From Candidatus Cloacimonadota bacterium (GTDB taxonomy: Bacteria > Cloacimonadota > Cloacimonadia > Cloacimonadales > TCS61): a stretch of DNA of 11,108 bases. Shown piece by piece: positions 1 to 5,887 of this stretch. The stretch is from the NCBI GenBank assembly GCA_014382915.1, contig JACNIV010000335.1, positions 1 through 11,108 on the forward strand. Reading direction: 5' to 3'. Every line of letters begins with the position of its first letter. Position 1 is the first letter of the stretch. The position numbers and the translations under genes were made by a program. The notes under the pieces were generated by a model that was given only the letters and a program-made list of their open reading frames with translations, did not search any database and was not told the DNA's origin.

Positions 1-668
1 ACAATTTCATCTACTATTTTTAGAATTTCCTTTGAAATTCCTAAAGCTTCGTTCCCTATAATTAAAGCACAAGGTTTTGTAAATTCGATCTCAGCGATAT
101 TTTCTGCATTGGATGTAGTTTCCAGAGCATATATTTTTATACCTTTATCTTTCAATATTTTAATAGCCTGAGTTGTCGATGAGAATTGTTCCCATTCTAC
201 AAATTTGTCTGTTCCCATTGCTGTTTTTTGTACTTTAAGATTTTGGGGAGTTGCTGTATATCCGCAAAGAATTAATTTAGATACTCCGAAACATTCGGCA
301 GTGCGAAAGATGGAGCCCACATTAAAAGATGAGCGCAGGTTATCCAGCACCAGGTAAAGCGTGATTTGTGTGTAATGTTTTTTTTCACCATCCCGTTTGA
401 GGATCAAAAAATCGTCGTCTTTAATTTCCTTTCCAAACTGACGTTCAAGTGGTACAGTAAAATCCAGGAACTCCTGTAAAGTAGATTGTAAAAATTCCTT
501 ATTTAATTGAATCCCCGCGAAATTCAAACAATTACTAAATTCTTTCAGCAAATGATATCTCTGCTCTTTATTCGACCAATTCTGTTCGATCTCACGCATA
601 AATTCCAATAGTACTTTTTGTTGTTTAACTTTATTGAATGACATGAATTTGTTTTCAGAATATTTCAT
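1..668 (-). CDS. SpoU/TrmH-family RNA methyltransferase (3' end outside window)
   Basis: Partial gene read by reverse-complementing the left edge; 222 codons are visible and the C-terminus lies beyond position 1. The SPOUT-fold signature is clear: NLRSSFNVGSIFRTAECFG at residues 110-128 (motif 1; Arg112 matches the catalytic/RNA-binding arginine of the family) and ALIIGNEALGIS at 201-212 (motif 2). Motif 3, which completes the S-adenosylmethionine-binding knot, should follow just outside the window. Family members 2'-O-methylate ribose in rRNA or tRNA; the exact target cannot be told. About 100 residues precede the catalytic domain, rich in charged residues and without a recognisable L30e-type substrate-binding domain. 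The start is uncertain: ATG at 668 or in-frame ATG at 644, neither with a convincing Shine-Dalgarno. The 668 start lies 8 bp after the T-run of the upstream gene's terminator. Confidence 0.88.
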   Translation of the reverse strand, partial: MKYSENKFMSFNKVKQQKVLLEFMREIEQNWSNKEQRYHLLKEFSNCLNFAGIQLNKEFLQSTLQEFLDFTVPLERQFGKEIKDDDFLILKRDGEKKHYTQITLYLVLDNLRSSFNVGSIFRTAECFGVSKLILCGYTATPQNLKVQKTAMGTDKFVEWEQFSSTTQAIKILKDKGIKIYALETTSNAENIAEIEFTKPCALIIGNEALGISKEILKIVDEI

Positions 669-676
669 TTGCGAAT

Positions 677-702
677 AAAAAAAGGGAGCTTTTTCAGCTC
701 CC
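677..702 (-). terminator. Intrinsic terminator of the coiled-coil protein gene
   Basis: On the minus strand GGGAGCT-GAAAA-AGCTCCC (684-702) forms a 7-bp stem with a 5-nt loop, followed at once by seven T (683-677). It lies a few bases after the stop codon of the coiled-coil gene ending at 710 and directly before the methyltransferase gene. Confidence 0.85.
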
Positions 703-709
703 CCGTACA

Positions 710-1117
710 TTATTTCTGTTCTACTTTCTTATCTTTAGTTGGAGCGATTATTTTCTGTTTAGGTTTATATTTTTTTAATTCTTCTCTCAGACTGGCGTTT
801 TCCTTTTTCAGATGTTCATTCTCAGTTATCAATGTTACTATCTTTTCGTCTTTTGCTTTATGCCTGCTATGTGATTCTTCAAATTGAATATGGATCTTTT
901 TCTTTTCATTACGCATTTTTTCATGCTCTTCTTTAAGGGTTGCATAAGCTGTGTGCAGTGTTTCATTCTGTTCTTTCATTTTGTAATATTCCGCTTCATA
1001 ATCCATTTTCTTTTTAATTATTACATCCTTCTTCTTTTTTGTTACCTGTTCACTTTGCTGGGCTAAAAGGCAAATTGAAAAACCTAATATCAATAATACC
1101 AATATTCCTTTTTTCAT
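710..1117 (-). CDS. Secreted Lys/Glu-rich coiled-coil protein, function unknown
   Basis: 135 residues; I do not recognise the family. The N-terminus MKKGILVLLILGFSICLLA is a Sec signal peptide, probably cut after LLA (residue about 18). Cys14 does not sit in a good lipobox, so a lipoprotein is less likely. The rest is highly charged; from about residue 38 to 115 it is continuous predicted helix with hydrophobic residues at heptad-like spacing (for example ENEHLKKENASLREELKKY), so a periplasmic coiled coil is likely. The tail is basic (PKQKIIAPTKDKKVEQK). AGGAGG at 1122-1127 favours the second of two adjacent ATGs (1117; spacing 4) over the first (1120; spacing 1). The frame stays open to an ATG at 1171, but that start would lie on top of the promoter. 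The gene has its own promoter and terminator, so it is probably monocistronic. A structural or spacer role in the periplasm is only a guess. Confidence 0.75.
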   Translation of the reverse strand: MKKGILVLLILGFSICLLAQQSEQVTKKKKDVIIKKKMDYEAEYYKMKEQNETLHTAYATLKEEHEKMRNEKKKIHIQFEESHSRHKAKDEKIVTLITENEHLKKENASLREELKKYKPKQKIIAPTKDKKVEQK

Positions 1118-1141
1118 CATTCCTCCTTTCTCTTCGGATTC

Positions 1142-1171
1142 TTTATAAATCAAATCAATTTTACATGTCAA
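1142..1171 (-). promoter_or_regulatory. Sigma70-type promoter of the coiled-coil protein gene
   Basis: Minus strand: TTGACA at 1171-1166 (perfect -35), 17 bp, then TTATAA at 1148-1143 (or TATAAA one base later). Transcription would start near 1135 and give a leader of about 18 nt containing AGGAGG. It supports the ATG at 1117 rather than the upstream ATG at 1171. Confidence 0.7.
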
Positions 1172-1276
1172 ATTATTTGTGTCTGAAATTGATTAATTTT
1201 ATTGACATTGAATGTAAAAGCTAAATTTTTCTTCAGGTATTCTTGAAAAGATACATAAAATTGAAGCGGAGGAAAA

Positions 1277-1675
1277 ATGATATTGGAATATAAACGCAAG
1301 ATCTTTGGTTATGAATGTGATATTTACGGACACCTGAACAATGCAAATTATCTGCACCTGTATGAAGAAGCACGGGCAGATACTCTGGAACAAATGAATA
1401 TGCCTATTCGCAAATTAGCTGATCTGGGCTTCCATATATATCTCACCAATATTGAAATTAACTTTGTAAAAGGCCTTCCGCTGGAAAGCACTATTACCAT
1501 TAAATCCCGCATCGACTCTATGAACCGGCTTACTTCGATCTGGATTCAGGAAATTTATAATGCACAAGAAGAACTATGCAATACAGCAATTGTGAAAGGT
1601 GCATTTGTAAAATATGGAAAACCGATACGGCTACCAAAAGAGATTTTTGAACAATTCAGGAAATTCGTGAGATAA
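1277..1675 (+). CDS. Acyl-CoA thioesterase, 4-HBT/YbgC-type hotdog fold
   Basis: 132 residues, normal length for a single-domain hotdog thioesterase. The family signature is at residues 15-33: Asp15 (position of the catalytic aspartate in 4-hydroxybenzoyl-CoA thioesterases), then GHLNNANYLHLYEEAR with the conserved Gly-His, Asn-Asn-x-x-Tyr and Glu-x-x-Arg pattern at the start of the central helix. The middle (IEINFVKGLPLESTITIKSRI) matches the β-sheet of the fold. Such enzymes hydrolyse acyl- or aroyl-CoA thioesters in the cytoplasm. Substrate is unknown; YbgC relatives act with the Tol-Pal region in some Gram-negatives, but no tol genes are near here. GGAGG at 1268-1272 precedes the ATG by 4 bp. 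It is divergent from the coiled-coil gene and convergent with mgtE. Confidence 0.88.
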   Translation: MILEYKRKIFGYECDIYGHLNNANYLHLYEEARADTLEQMNMPIRKLADLGFHIYLTNIEINFVKGLPLESTITIKSRIDSMNRLTSIWIQEIYNAQEELCNTAIVKGAFVKYGKPIRLPKEIFEQFRKFVR

Positions 1676-1687
1676 TAACTTTGTGAA

Positions 1688-1716
1688 GGTTTAAAGAACA
1701 ACTTTGAACCAGTTTT
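1688..1716 (+). terminator. Weak hairpin after the thioesterase gene
   Basis: GGTTTAAAG (1688-1696), loop AACAA-A-class 5 nt (1697-1701), CTTTGAACC (1702-1710): nine pairs with one G-U, then AGTTTT. It sits in the 73-bp convergent gap between the thioesterase and mgtE. The T-run is short, so termination strength is doubtful. Its 3' arm TTGAACCAG is shared with the repeats at 3664 and 4240. Confidence 0.4.
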
Positions 1717-1748
1717 GAAATTTATTCTAACCTGCAAATCCACCTTTC

Positions 1749-3083
1749 TTACATTAACAAAATGGTTGCCAGGCCCAAGAAAGAAGCGAAGCCACCTATA
1801 TCGGTGAGCATAGTAATGATAACACTGGAAGCAAGAGCAGGATCGAATTTAAGCGTTTTCATAATAACCGGAATAAGTGAGCCCACCAATCCTGCAATGA
1901 ACATATTACAGATCATAGCAACAGCCAGTACTACACCCAGCAAAATGTTACCTCTAAAAAGATAAGCCAAAAGCATTGCTACAGAACCGATCATCACGCC
2001 ATTGATAATTCCTACTGTGATTTCCTTTAAAATGGCTTTGAAAGTATTATGTAGAGTCAGTTCACCCAGGGCAATACCACGGGTGATAACTGTGAGGGTT
2101 TGTGTGCCGGAATTACCTCCCAGACCAGCAACGACAGGCATGAGTACTGCCAAGAATGAAAGTTGTTTGATAGTATTTTCAAAGATACCCACTACACTGG
2201 AAACAAGCAGTGCGGTGAACAAATTCAAAGTAAGCCAGGGAAGCCTTTTACGTACAGAACTGAGCGGACTGGTGAACACCCTGTCTTCATTTTCCAGACC
2301 CACCATTTTATACACATCTTCCGAAGCTTCATCGTCGATAACATCGATGATGTCGTCCACTGTGATACGACCTAACAACTGATTTGCCTTATCCACTACC
2401 GGAAGGATGTAGGTATCGTATTTACGGAACATGTGCGCCACCTGTTCCTGATCCATATCTACAGGCACGGAGATAATATTTTTATTCATGATATCGCGGG
2501 CTTCTCTCTGCGGTTTAGCTAATAGCAGGCGAGATATTTCAATAATACCCAACAGTTTATTTTTATCATCTACTACGAATATATAATGGATATTTTCCAC
2601 TTCTTCATGATTTTGACGAATATATTCGATCATTTCATCGCGTTTCATCTCAGCGTTCACAGCAATGATCTCTTTCTGCATCAAGCCACCGGCAGAATCT
2701 TCATCGTATTCCAATAGCTGCTTGATCTCTTTGGAGTCTTCTTTATCAATTTTTTCCAGGACGTCCTTCAATTGTTCTTCATCCAGTTCGGCGGCAATAT
2801 CGGTTGCTTCATCGGAATCCATTTCATCTATCATTTTTACCAGACGCGGCTGCTGGATGGTTTCTAATATCTCTTCGCGTAGTTCATCATGCAGATCATG
2901 GATAACGTCGGAAGCGTTTTCCGTATTCAGAAGTGAGAAAGCGGCAAGCTTGTACTCGGAAGGCAATTCGTTGATGATCTGTGCAGAATCAGCAGGGTGC
3001 AATTTGTTCATTTTATCACGTAGTTCTTCCTGGCGGTTGTTCTCGAAATATTCTATTATCTGTTCTATCGCTATCTTTAACAT
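1749..3083 (-). CDS. mgtE: Magnesium channel/transporter MgtE
   Basis: 444 residues, full length for MgtE, an inner-membrane Mg2+ channel gated by cytoplasmic Mg2+. Domain order is canonical: acidic helical MgtE N domain (about 1-130, ending in YDEDSAGGLM), a pair of CBS domains (about 135-255, with EIIAVNAEM and MNKNIISVPVDMD as the repeat starts), a connecting helix, and five membrane helices (about 283-444). The pore motif PVVAGLGGNSGTQ is at 316-328. In the last helix region FDPALASSVIITMLTDIGGF (413-432), Asp428 matches the selectivity-filter aspartate of Thermus MgtE. A GGGAG-type ribosome site lies just upstream of the ATG. No M-box-like Mg2+ riboswitch is evident in the leader, which fits regulation at the protein level. 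It is convergent with the thioesterase gene and divergent from the small membrane protein gene. Confidence 0.96.
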   Translation of the reverse strand: MLKIAIEQIIEYFENNRQEELRDKMNKLHPADSAQIINELPSEYKLAAFSLLNTENASDVIHDLHDELREEILETIQQPRLVKMIDEMDSDEATDIAAELDEEQLKDVLEKIDKEDSKEIKQLLEYDEDSAGGLMQKEIIAVNAEMKRDEMIEYIRQNHEEVENIHYIFVVDDKNKLLGIIEISRLLLAKPQREARDIMNKNIISVPVDMDQEQVAHMFRKYDTYILPVVDKANQLLGRITVDDIIDVIDDEASEDVYKMVGLENEDRVFTSPLSSVRKRLPWLTLNLFTALLVSSVVGIFENTIKQLSFLAVLMPVVAGLGGNSGTQTLTVITRGIALGELTLHNTFKAILKEITVGIINGVMIGSVAMLLAYLFRGNILLGVVLAVAMICNMFIAGLVGSLIPVIMKTLKFDPALASSVIITMLTDIGGFASFLGLATILLM

Positions 3084-3166
3084 AAGCCACTCCCGATATA
3101 TTTGCTTTTTAAATTTTTAGTTTGTGTTTTTTTGTCTATAGATTTTATTTGCGATTCAGTTTTTTA

Positions 3167-3185
3167 GACAGTTCGATGAACTGTC
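3167..3185. repeat. Palindromic repeat family A, copy 1
   Basis: GACAGTTCGATGAACTGTC: 8-bp arms GACAGTTC/GAACTGTC around GAT. Copy 2 is at 4338-4356, and similarity continues to about 3204 (pattern CTnCAnATTT, then AATTTCA). It lies in the 257-bp gap between mgtE and the small membrane protein gene. Confidence 0.7.
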
Positions 3186-3340
3186 CCTCCATATTTTCAA
3201 TTTCATATTCAAGAAATTCTTTGACAAAAAAAAAGATTTTTCAAACTCTATATTGGTAAAAGTTCGAAGTTGTTAATTTCGGAAATATGATTTTTTAAAT
3301 CTAATAATAAATAGATTATTGATGATAAAGGAGGATAAAA

Positions 3341-3604
3341 ATGAAATTAAATGTAAAAGCTTTTGCTCTTACCTGTGGACTTATCTGGGGATTGGGATTG
3401 ATGTTCATAACCTGGTGGATAATCCTTTTCGATGGAGCTGTGGTTGGAACAACTTTTATCGGCAGGGTTTACCGTGACTATAATATCAGCTTTACGGGAA
3501 GTTTATTCGGTTTACTATGGGGATTTTTCGATGGTTTAATAGGGGGAGCTATTTTTGCCTGGCTTTATAATTTATTGGTATCTCGTTTCAACCGGAATAA
3601 ATAA
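3341..3604 (+). CDS. Small two-helix inner-membrane protein, conserved, function unknown
   Basis: 87 residues with a strong ribosome site (AAGGAGG at 3328-3334, spacing 6). Two hydrophobic segments are clear: about 7-30 (ALTCGLIWGLGLMFITWWII) and about 52-79 (SLFGLLWGFFDGLIGGAIFAW), joined by a loop GRVYRDYNIS, with a basic C-terminus SRFNRNK. The glycine-rich helices and the two W-G-x-x-[DG] type segments suggest tight helix packing or an oligomer. From memory, similar 80-100-residue proteins in several environmental phyla are labelled bacteriophage holin, but nothing here (no endolysin, no phage genes) supports lysis. The next gene on the same strand is an outer-membrane-like protein 128 bp downstream. 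A candidate -35 TTGACA lies at 3221-3226 but no good -10 is correctly spaced. Function is not known. Confidence 0.8.
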   Translation: MKLNVKAFALTCGLIWGLGLMFITWWIILFDGAVVGTTFIGRVYRDYNISFTGSLFGLLWGFFDGLIGGAIFAWLYNLLVSRFNRNK

Positions 3605-3617
3605 ACTTCTGACCCTG

Positions 3618-3698
3618 ATTGATAACAGGCACTAAATATTTAGGTTCATCCGGCAACTACTGGATTGAACCAGCAATATGAATATAACATAAAATAAA
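3618..3698 (+). repeat. Dispersed repeat family B, copy 1 (hairpin)
   Basis: Begins just after the stop of the small membrane protein gene. Core ACTAAATATTTAGGTTCA (3631-3648), a variable loop 3649-3663, then ATTGAACCAGCAATAT (3664-3679) and an A/T-rich tail with AAAATA. GGTTC-ATCC (3643-3651) pairs with GGATTGAACC (3662-3671) with one bulge. Copy 2 is at 4202-4277 after the next plus-strand gene. Outer borders are approximate. Confidence 0.65.
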
Positions 3699-3732
3699 GA
3701 ACTCATCCAATAAATTTAAAAAAGGAGTAATT

Positions 3733-4197
3733 ATGAAAAAGTTATTGGTCACGCTTTTGATACTAGCGGTATTCACGATCAATGTGTTTGCCGGTATTGG
3801 TTTTGAGCTTGGTTTATGTCCGCTTGCTAATGTTCGAGATTCCGGTTTACGGATGGGAGTTACGGGAGGAATAATCTATAACTCGGTAGATAACAAACTG
3901 CAAATTAATATTGCCTCTATGGGTGTGTATGGTCCCATAGAAACTGATGTGGATGACATATCGGTAGATATAAAATCCGGTATAATGTATTCATTTATTG
4001 AACCTTTATATATTGGAGCACGTGTAGGAGGTATGTTCATACCGGATGGACATCTGGAACCCGATCCCATAATGTATAATACCGTTGTTCTCCGGGCTCA
4101 GAAACGTTCTGAAGGAATTTGCCTTTTTGCTGAAACCGAATTCAGTATTGTTAATAATAACAACAAGGTTACTTTTGGGTTAAGTTATAGATTTTGA
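3733..4197 (+). CDS. Putative small outer-membrane β-barrel protein
   Basis: 154 residues; family not recognised. A Sec signal peptide MKKLLVTLLILAVFTINVFA is followed by a likely cleavage after Ala20. The mature part (about 134 residues) shows alternating hydrophobic/polar strands: GIGFELGLCPLAN, RMGVTGGIIYNSV, KLQINIASMGVYG, SVDIKSGIMYSF, YIGARVGGMFI, VVLRAQKRSEGICLFAETEF, and ends KVTFGLSYRF. A terminal Phe after alternating residues is the usual BAM recognition signal of outer-membrane proteins, so an 8-strand barrel of the OmpA/OmpX size class is reasonable. There is no peptidoglycan-binding domain. AAGGAG lies at 3722-3727 with good spacing to the ATG. Repeat copies sit directly before and after the gene. 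A periplasmic β-sandwich is an alternative. Confidence 0.72.
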   Translation: MKKLLVTLLILAVFTINVFAGIGFELGLCPLANVRDSGLRMGVTGGIIYNSVDNKLQINIASMGVYGPIETDVDDISVDIKSGIMYSFIEPLYIGARVGGMFIPDGHLEPDPIMYNTVVLRAQKRSEGICLFAETEFSIVNNNNKVTFGLSYRF

Positions 4198-4201
4198 TAA
4201 T

Positions 4202-4277
4202 TAATAACCTGAACTCAATATTATGGTTCAATTTTCAAAATTGAACCAGCAATATATCTTAAAATATAAAAATAGAA
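4202..4277 (+). repeat. Dispersed repeat family B, copy 2 (hairpin)
   Basis: Directly after the outer-membrane-like gene. ACTCAATATTATGGTTCA (4213-4230), short loop, ATTGAACCAGCAATAT (4240-4255), then an A/T-rich tail. GGTTCAATTTT (4225-4235) and AAAATTGAACC (4237-4247) are perfect 11-bp arms around one C. It matches copy 1 (3618-3698) in order and spacing outside the loop. Ends are approximate. Confidence 0.65.
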
Positions 4278-4287
4278 AATCGTCTTA

Positions 4288-4325
4288 GACCTAAATATTA
4301 GGTCATATGACCTAATATTTAGGTC
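4288..4325. repeat. Perfect 38-bp palindrome
   Basis: 4288-4306 is the exact reverse complement of 4307-4325 (centre CAT|ATG at 4304-4309). Each half is itself nearly palindromic: GACCTAAATATTAGGTC and GACCTAATATTTAGGTC. A related shorter unit, CTAAATATTTAG, occurs at 3632-3643 inside family B copy 1. No T-run follows on either strand, so it is not a standard terminator; a binding site for a dimeric protein or a mobile-repeat remnant are both possible. Confidence 0.75.
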
Positions 4326-4337
4326 AATAACTTTTCG

Positions 4338-4356
4338 GACAGTTCAATGAACTGTC
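4338..4356. repeat. Palindromic repeat family A, copy 2
   Basis: GACAGTTCAATGAACTGTC: perfect 9-bp arms around one A. It matches copy 1 (3167-3185) at all but one base, and similarity extends about 20 bp to the right up to AATTTCA (4371-4377). It lies between the 38-bp palindrome and the rplQ terminator. Confidence 0.7.
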
Positions 4357-4376
4357 TCTACACATTTATTAATTTC

Positions 4377-4410
4377 AAAAAAAAACAGGCTGCCATTTTG
4401 GCAGCCTGTT
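4377..4410 (-). terminator. Intrinsic terminator of the ribosomal protein operon
   Basis: Minus strand: ACAGGCTGCC (4409-4400), loop AAAAT (4399-4395), GGCAGCCTGT (4394-4385), followed by nine T (4385-4377). A 10-bp GC-rich stem 25 bp after the rplQ stop codon; it closes the operon that enters from the right edge. Confidence 0.93.
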
Positions 4411-4434
4411 TAATTATTAATTCTCAATTCTTAA

Positions 4435-4845
4435 TTATTTAGTAAGATCTTTTGTTTTTATTTTCTTTTCCTTTTTCGCCAGGGTTTCTTCTTTTTCTAC
4501 GAACTCGATGATGGCCATGGGCGCGCTGTCACCTTTACGGTAACCGTTCTTTAGAACGCGGGTATAACCACCTTCGGTACTCAGATAGCGGGGAGCCAGT
4601 TCATCGAAAACTTTTTTCACCAGATCACGGTTTTGCAGAACTTTATAAGCCAATCGGCGATAGTGTATGGTATCTTTTTTGCCGTAGGTTATCAATCTTT
4701 CTGCCAAGCCTCTCAACTCTTTGGCTTTGGTTTGTGTAGTGTTTATACGACCATGTTCCACCAGGGAAGAAACCAGGTTTCTCATTAATAATCTTCTATG
4801 GTCTCTTTCTCTTCCGAATTTTCTTCCTCTTACTTTATGTCTCAT
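4435..4845 (-). CDS. rplQ: 50S ribosomal protein L17
   Basis: 136 residues. The N-terminus MRHKVRGRKFGRERDHRRLL with its near-invariant RHK and FGR..HR residues, and the internal LRGLAERLITYGKK, ARRL-like HYRRLAYKVL and GGYTRVLK segments, identify L17, a large-subunit protein near the exit tunnel. The conserved fold ends near FVEK (about residue 117); a short Lys/Glu/Thr tail follows. Start ATG at 4845 has AAGGA about 8 bp upstream, in the 13-bp gap after rpoA. It is the last gene of the operon, its usual place after rpoA, and is followed by the strong terminator. Confidence 0.97.
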   Translation of the reverse strand: MRHKVRGRKFGRERDHRRLLMRNLVSSLVEHGRINTTQTKAKELRGLAERLITYGKKDTIHYRRLAYKVLQNRDLVKKVFDELAPRYLSTEGGYTRVLKNGYRKGDSAPMAIIEFVEKEETLAKKEKKIKTKDLTK

Positions 4846-4858
4846 AGAACAATCCTTC

Positions 4859-5869
4859 TTATTTGATAGTTACTTTACCCTTGGCTTCATCAATCTTTTT
4901 GCGGATACCTTTTACATCCATGCCAAGAGAAAGAACGTATTTATCCAGTAGAGCATTTATTTCTTCCAGAGATTTCTTACCGAAATTGCGGTATTTCAGC
5001 ATTTCGTTCTCGTTCTTCTCCACCAGTTCACCAATGGAATCTATCTTGGCGGCAGAAAGACAATTGCTGCAGCGAACGGAAAGTTCCAGTTCGTTTACAG
5101 CTGTATTTAATATCTTTTCCATTCTTTCCAGTTCCGGATCCATCTCTACTTCTTCTAGATATTCAGGTTCGGTTTCAAATAGAACCAATCTATCATAGAG
5201 GTCACGCAATATCTTGGCGGCCAGATAGAGAGAATCCTTAGGATCGATGCTGCCATCAGTAGTAATTTCCATTATCAGCTTATCGTAGTCGATACGTTCA
5301 CCCACGCGCTGTTGTCCTGTTTCAAAGTTCACCTTAACAACAGGAGAATAGATAGAATCGATGGGAATTACGCCTACCGGTTTGTCTTCCATATTGTGCT
5401 GATCTGCTGAAACATATCCACGCCCGATACCAACCCAGATCTCCATTTTGAATTCGACATTTTCGGTCATTTCCAGCAGTACAAGGTCTTTGTTAATAAT
5501 TTTTACATCTGCTGTTTCCAGGATCTCACCGGCTGTAACAGGTCCGATACCTTTATGTTCTAAAATCAGTTTTTCTTCGTTCACAGTTTCAGATTTCAGA
5601 ACCATTTTTTTTAATCTCAGGATAACATCAATAAAATCGGAATCTCCACCGGGAATGGGTGCAAATTCATGATGAAGCCCTTCTATTTTTACAAAACGTA
5701 TAGCTGCCCCCTGAATAGAGGACGTGAGGACACGTCGTAAAGTGTTACCGATAGTAGTGGCAAATCCTGCTTCCAGTGGCCCAATTTCGAATTTACCGTA
5801 AGTCGGGCTATAGGTTTTTTCATCAACCTTAACTTGTTCCGGCAATTGTAGGGGTTCAAGGAACATCAT
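4859..5869 (-). CDS. rpoA: DNA-directed RNA polymerase subunit alpha
   Basis: 336 residues, full length. The N-terminal dimerisation/assembly domain (about 20-235) has FEIGPLEAGFATTIGNTLRRVL (the standard LxxGFGxTLGNxLRRVLL region; here Ala replaces Gly at one place), GVIPIDSIYSPVVKVNF and RVGERIDYDKLIMEI. An acidic linker (EPEYLEEVEMDPELERMEK) leads to the C-terminal domain (about 258-320): LELSVRCSNCL with Arg266 and Asn269, the residues equivalent to the DNA UP-element contacts of E. coli Arg265 and Asn268, then RNFGKKSLEEI. Two adjacent ATGs (5869 and 5866) are both acceptable after AGGAGT at 5881-5876; the first gives 6-bp spacing. It sits between rpsD and rplQ as in most bacterial alpha operons. 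Confidence 0.98.
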   Translation of the reverse strand: MMFLEPLQLPEQVKVDEKTYSPTYGKFEIGPLEAGFATTIGNTLRRVLTSSIQGAAIRFVKIEGLHHEFAPIPGGDSDFIDVILRLKKMVLKSETVNEEKLILEHKGIGPVTAGEILETADVKIINKDLVLLEMTENVEFKMEIWVGIGRGYVSADQHNMEDKPVGVIPIDSIYSPVVKVNFETGQQRVGERIDYDKLIMEITTDGSIDPKDSLYLAAKILRDLYDRLVLFETEPEYLEEVEMDPELERMEKILNTAVNELELSVRCSNCLSAAKIDSIGELVEKNENEMLKYRNFGKKSLEEINALLDKYVLSLGMDVKGIRKKIDEAKGKVTIK

Positions 5870-5887
5870 AAAATTACTCCTATTTTT

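Noticed and set aside
1072..1117. Lipoprotein signal in the coiled-coil protein (Cys14).
   Set aside because: The residues before Cys (Gly-Phe-Ser-Ile) do not fit a lipobox, and a plain signal peptidase site after LLA fits better.
1202..1207. TTGACA as -35 of a thioesterase promoter on the plus strand.
   Set aside because: No acceptable -10 hexamer lies 16-18 bp downstream; the nearest A/T-rich hexamers are at 14 or 30 bp.
3084..3160. Possible Mg2+ riboswitch (M-box) in the mgtE leader.
   Set aside because: The leader is short and A/T-rich with no multi-stem conserved core; mgtE is regulated at protein level through its N and CBS domains in known cases.
3221..3254. TTGACA followed by TATATT as promoter of the small membrane protein gene.
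   Set aside because: Spacing is 22 bp, too long for a standard sigma70 promoter; kept only as a remark in the gene entry.
3341..3604. Calling the 87-residue membrane protein a phage holin.
   Set aside because: No lysis or other phage genes are near, and two small helices alone are not specific.
3160..4377. CRISPR-like array from the repeated palindromes.
   Set aside because: Only two copies of each type, about 0.6-1.2 kb apart, with genes between them; no regular spacers and no cas genes.
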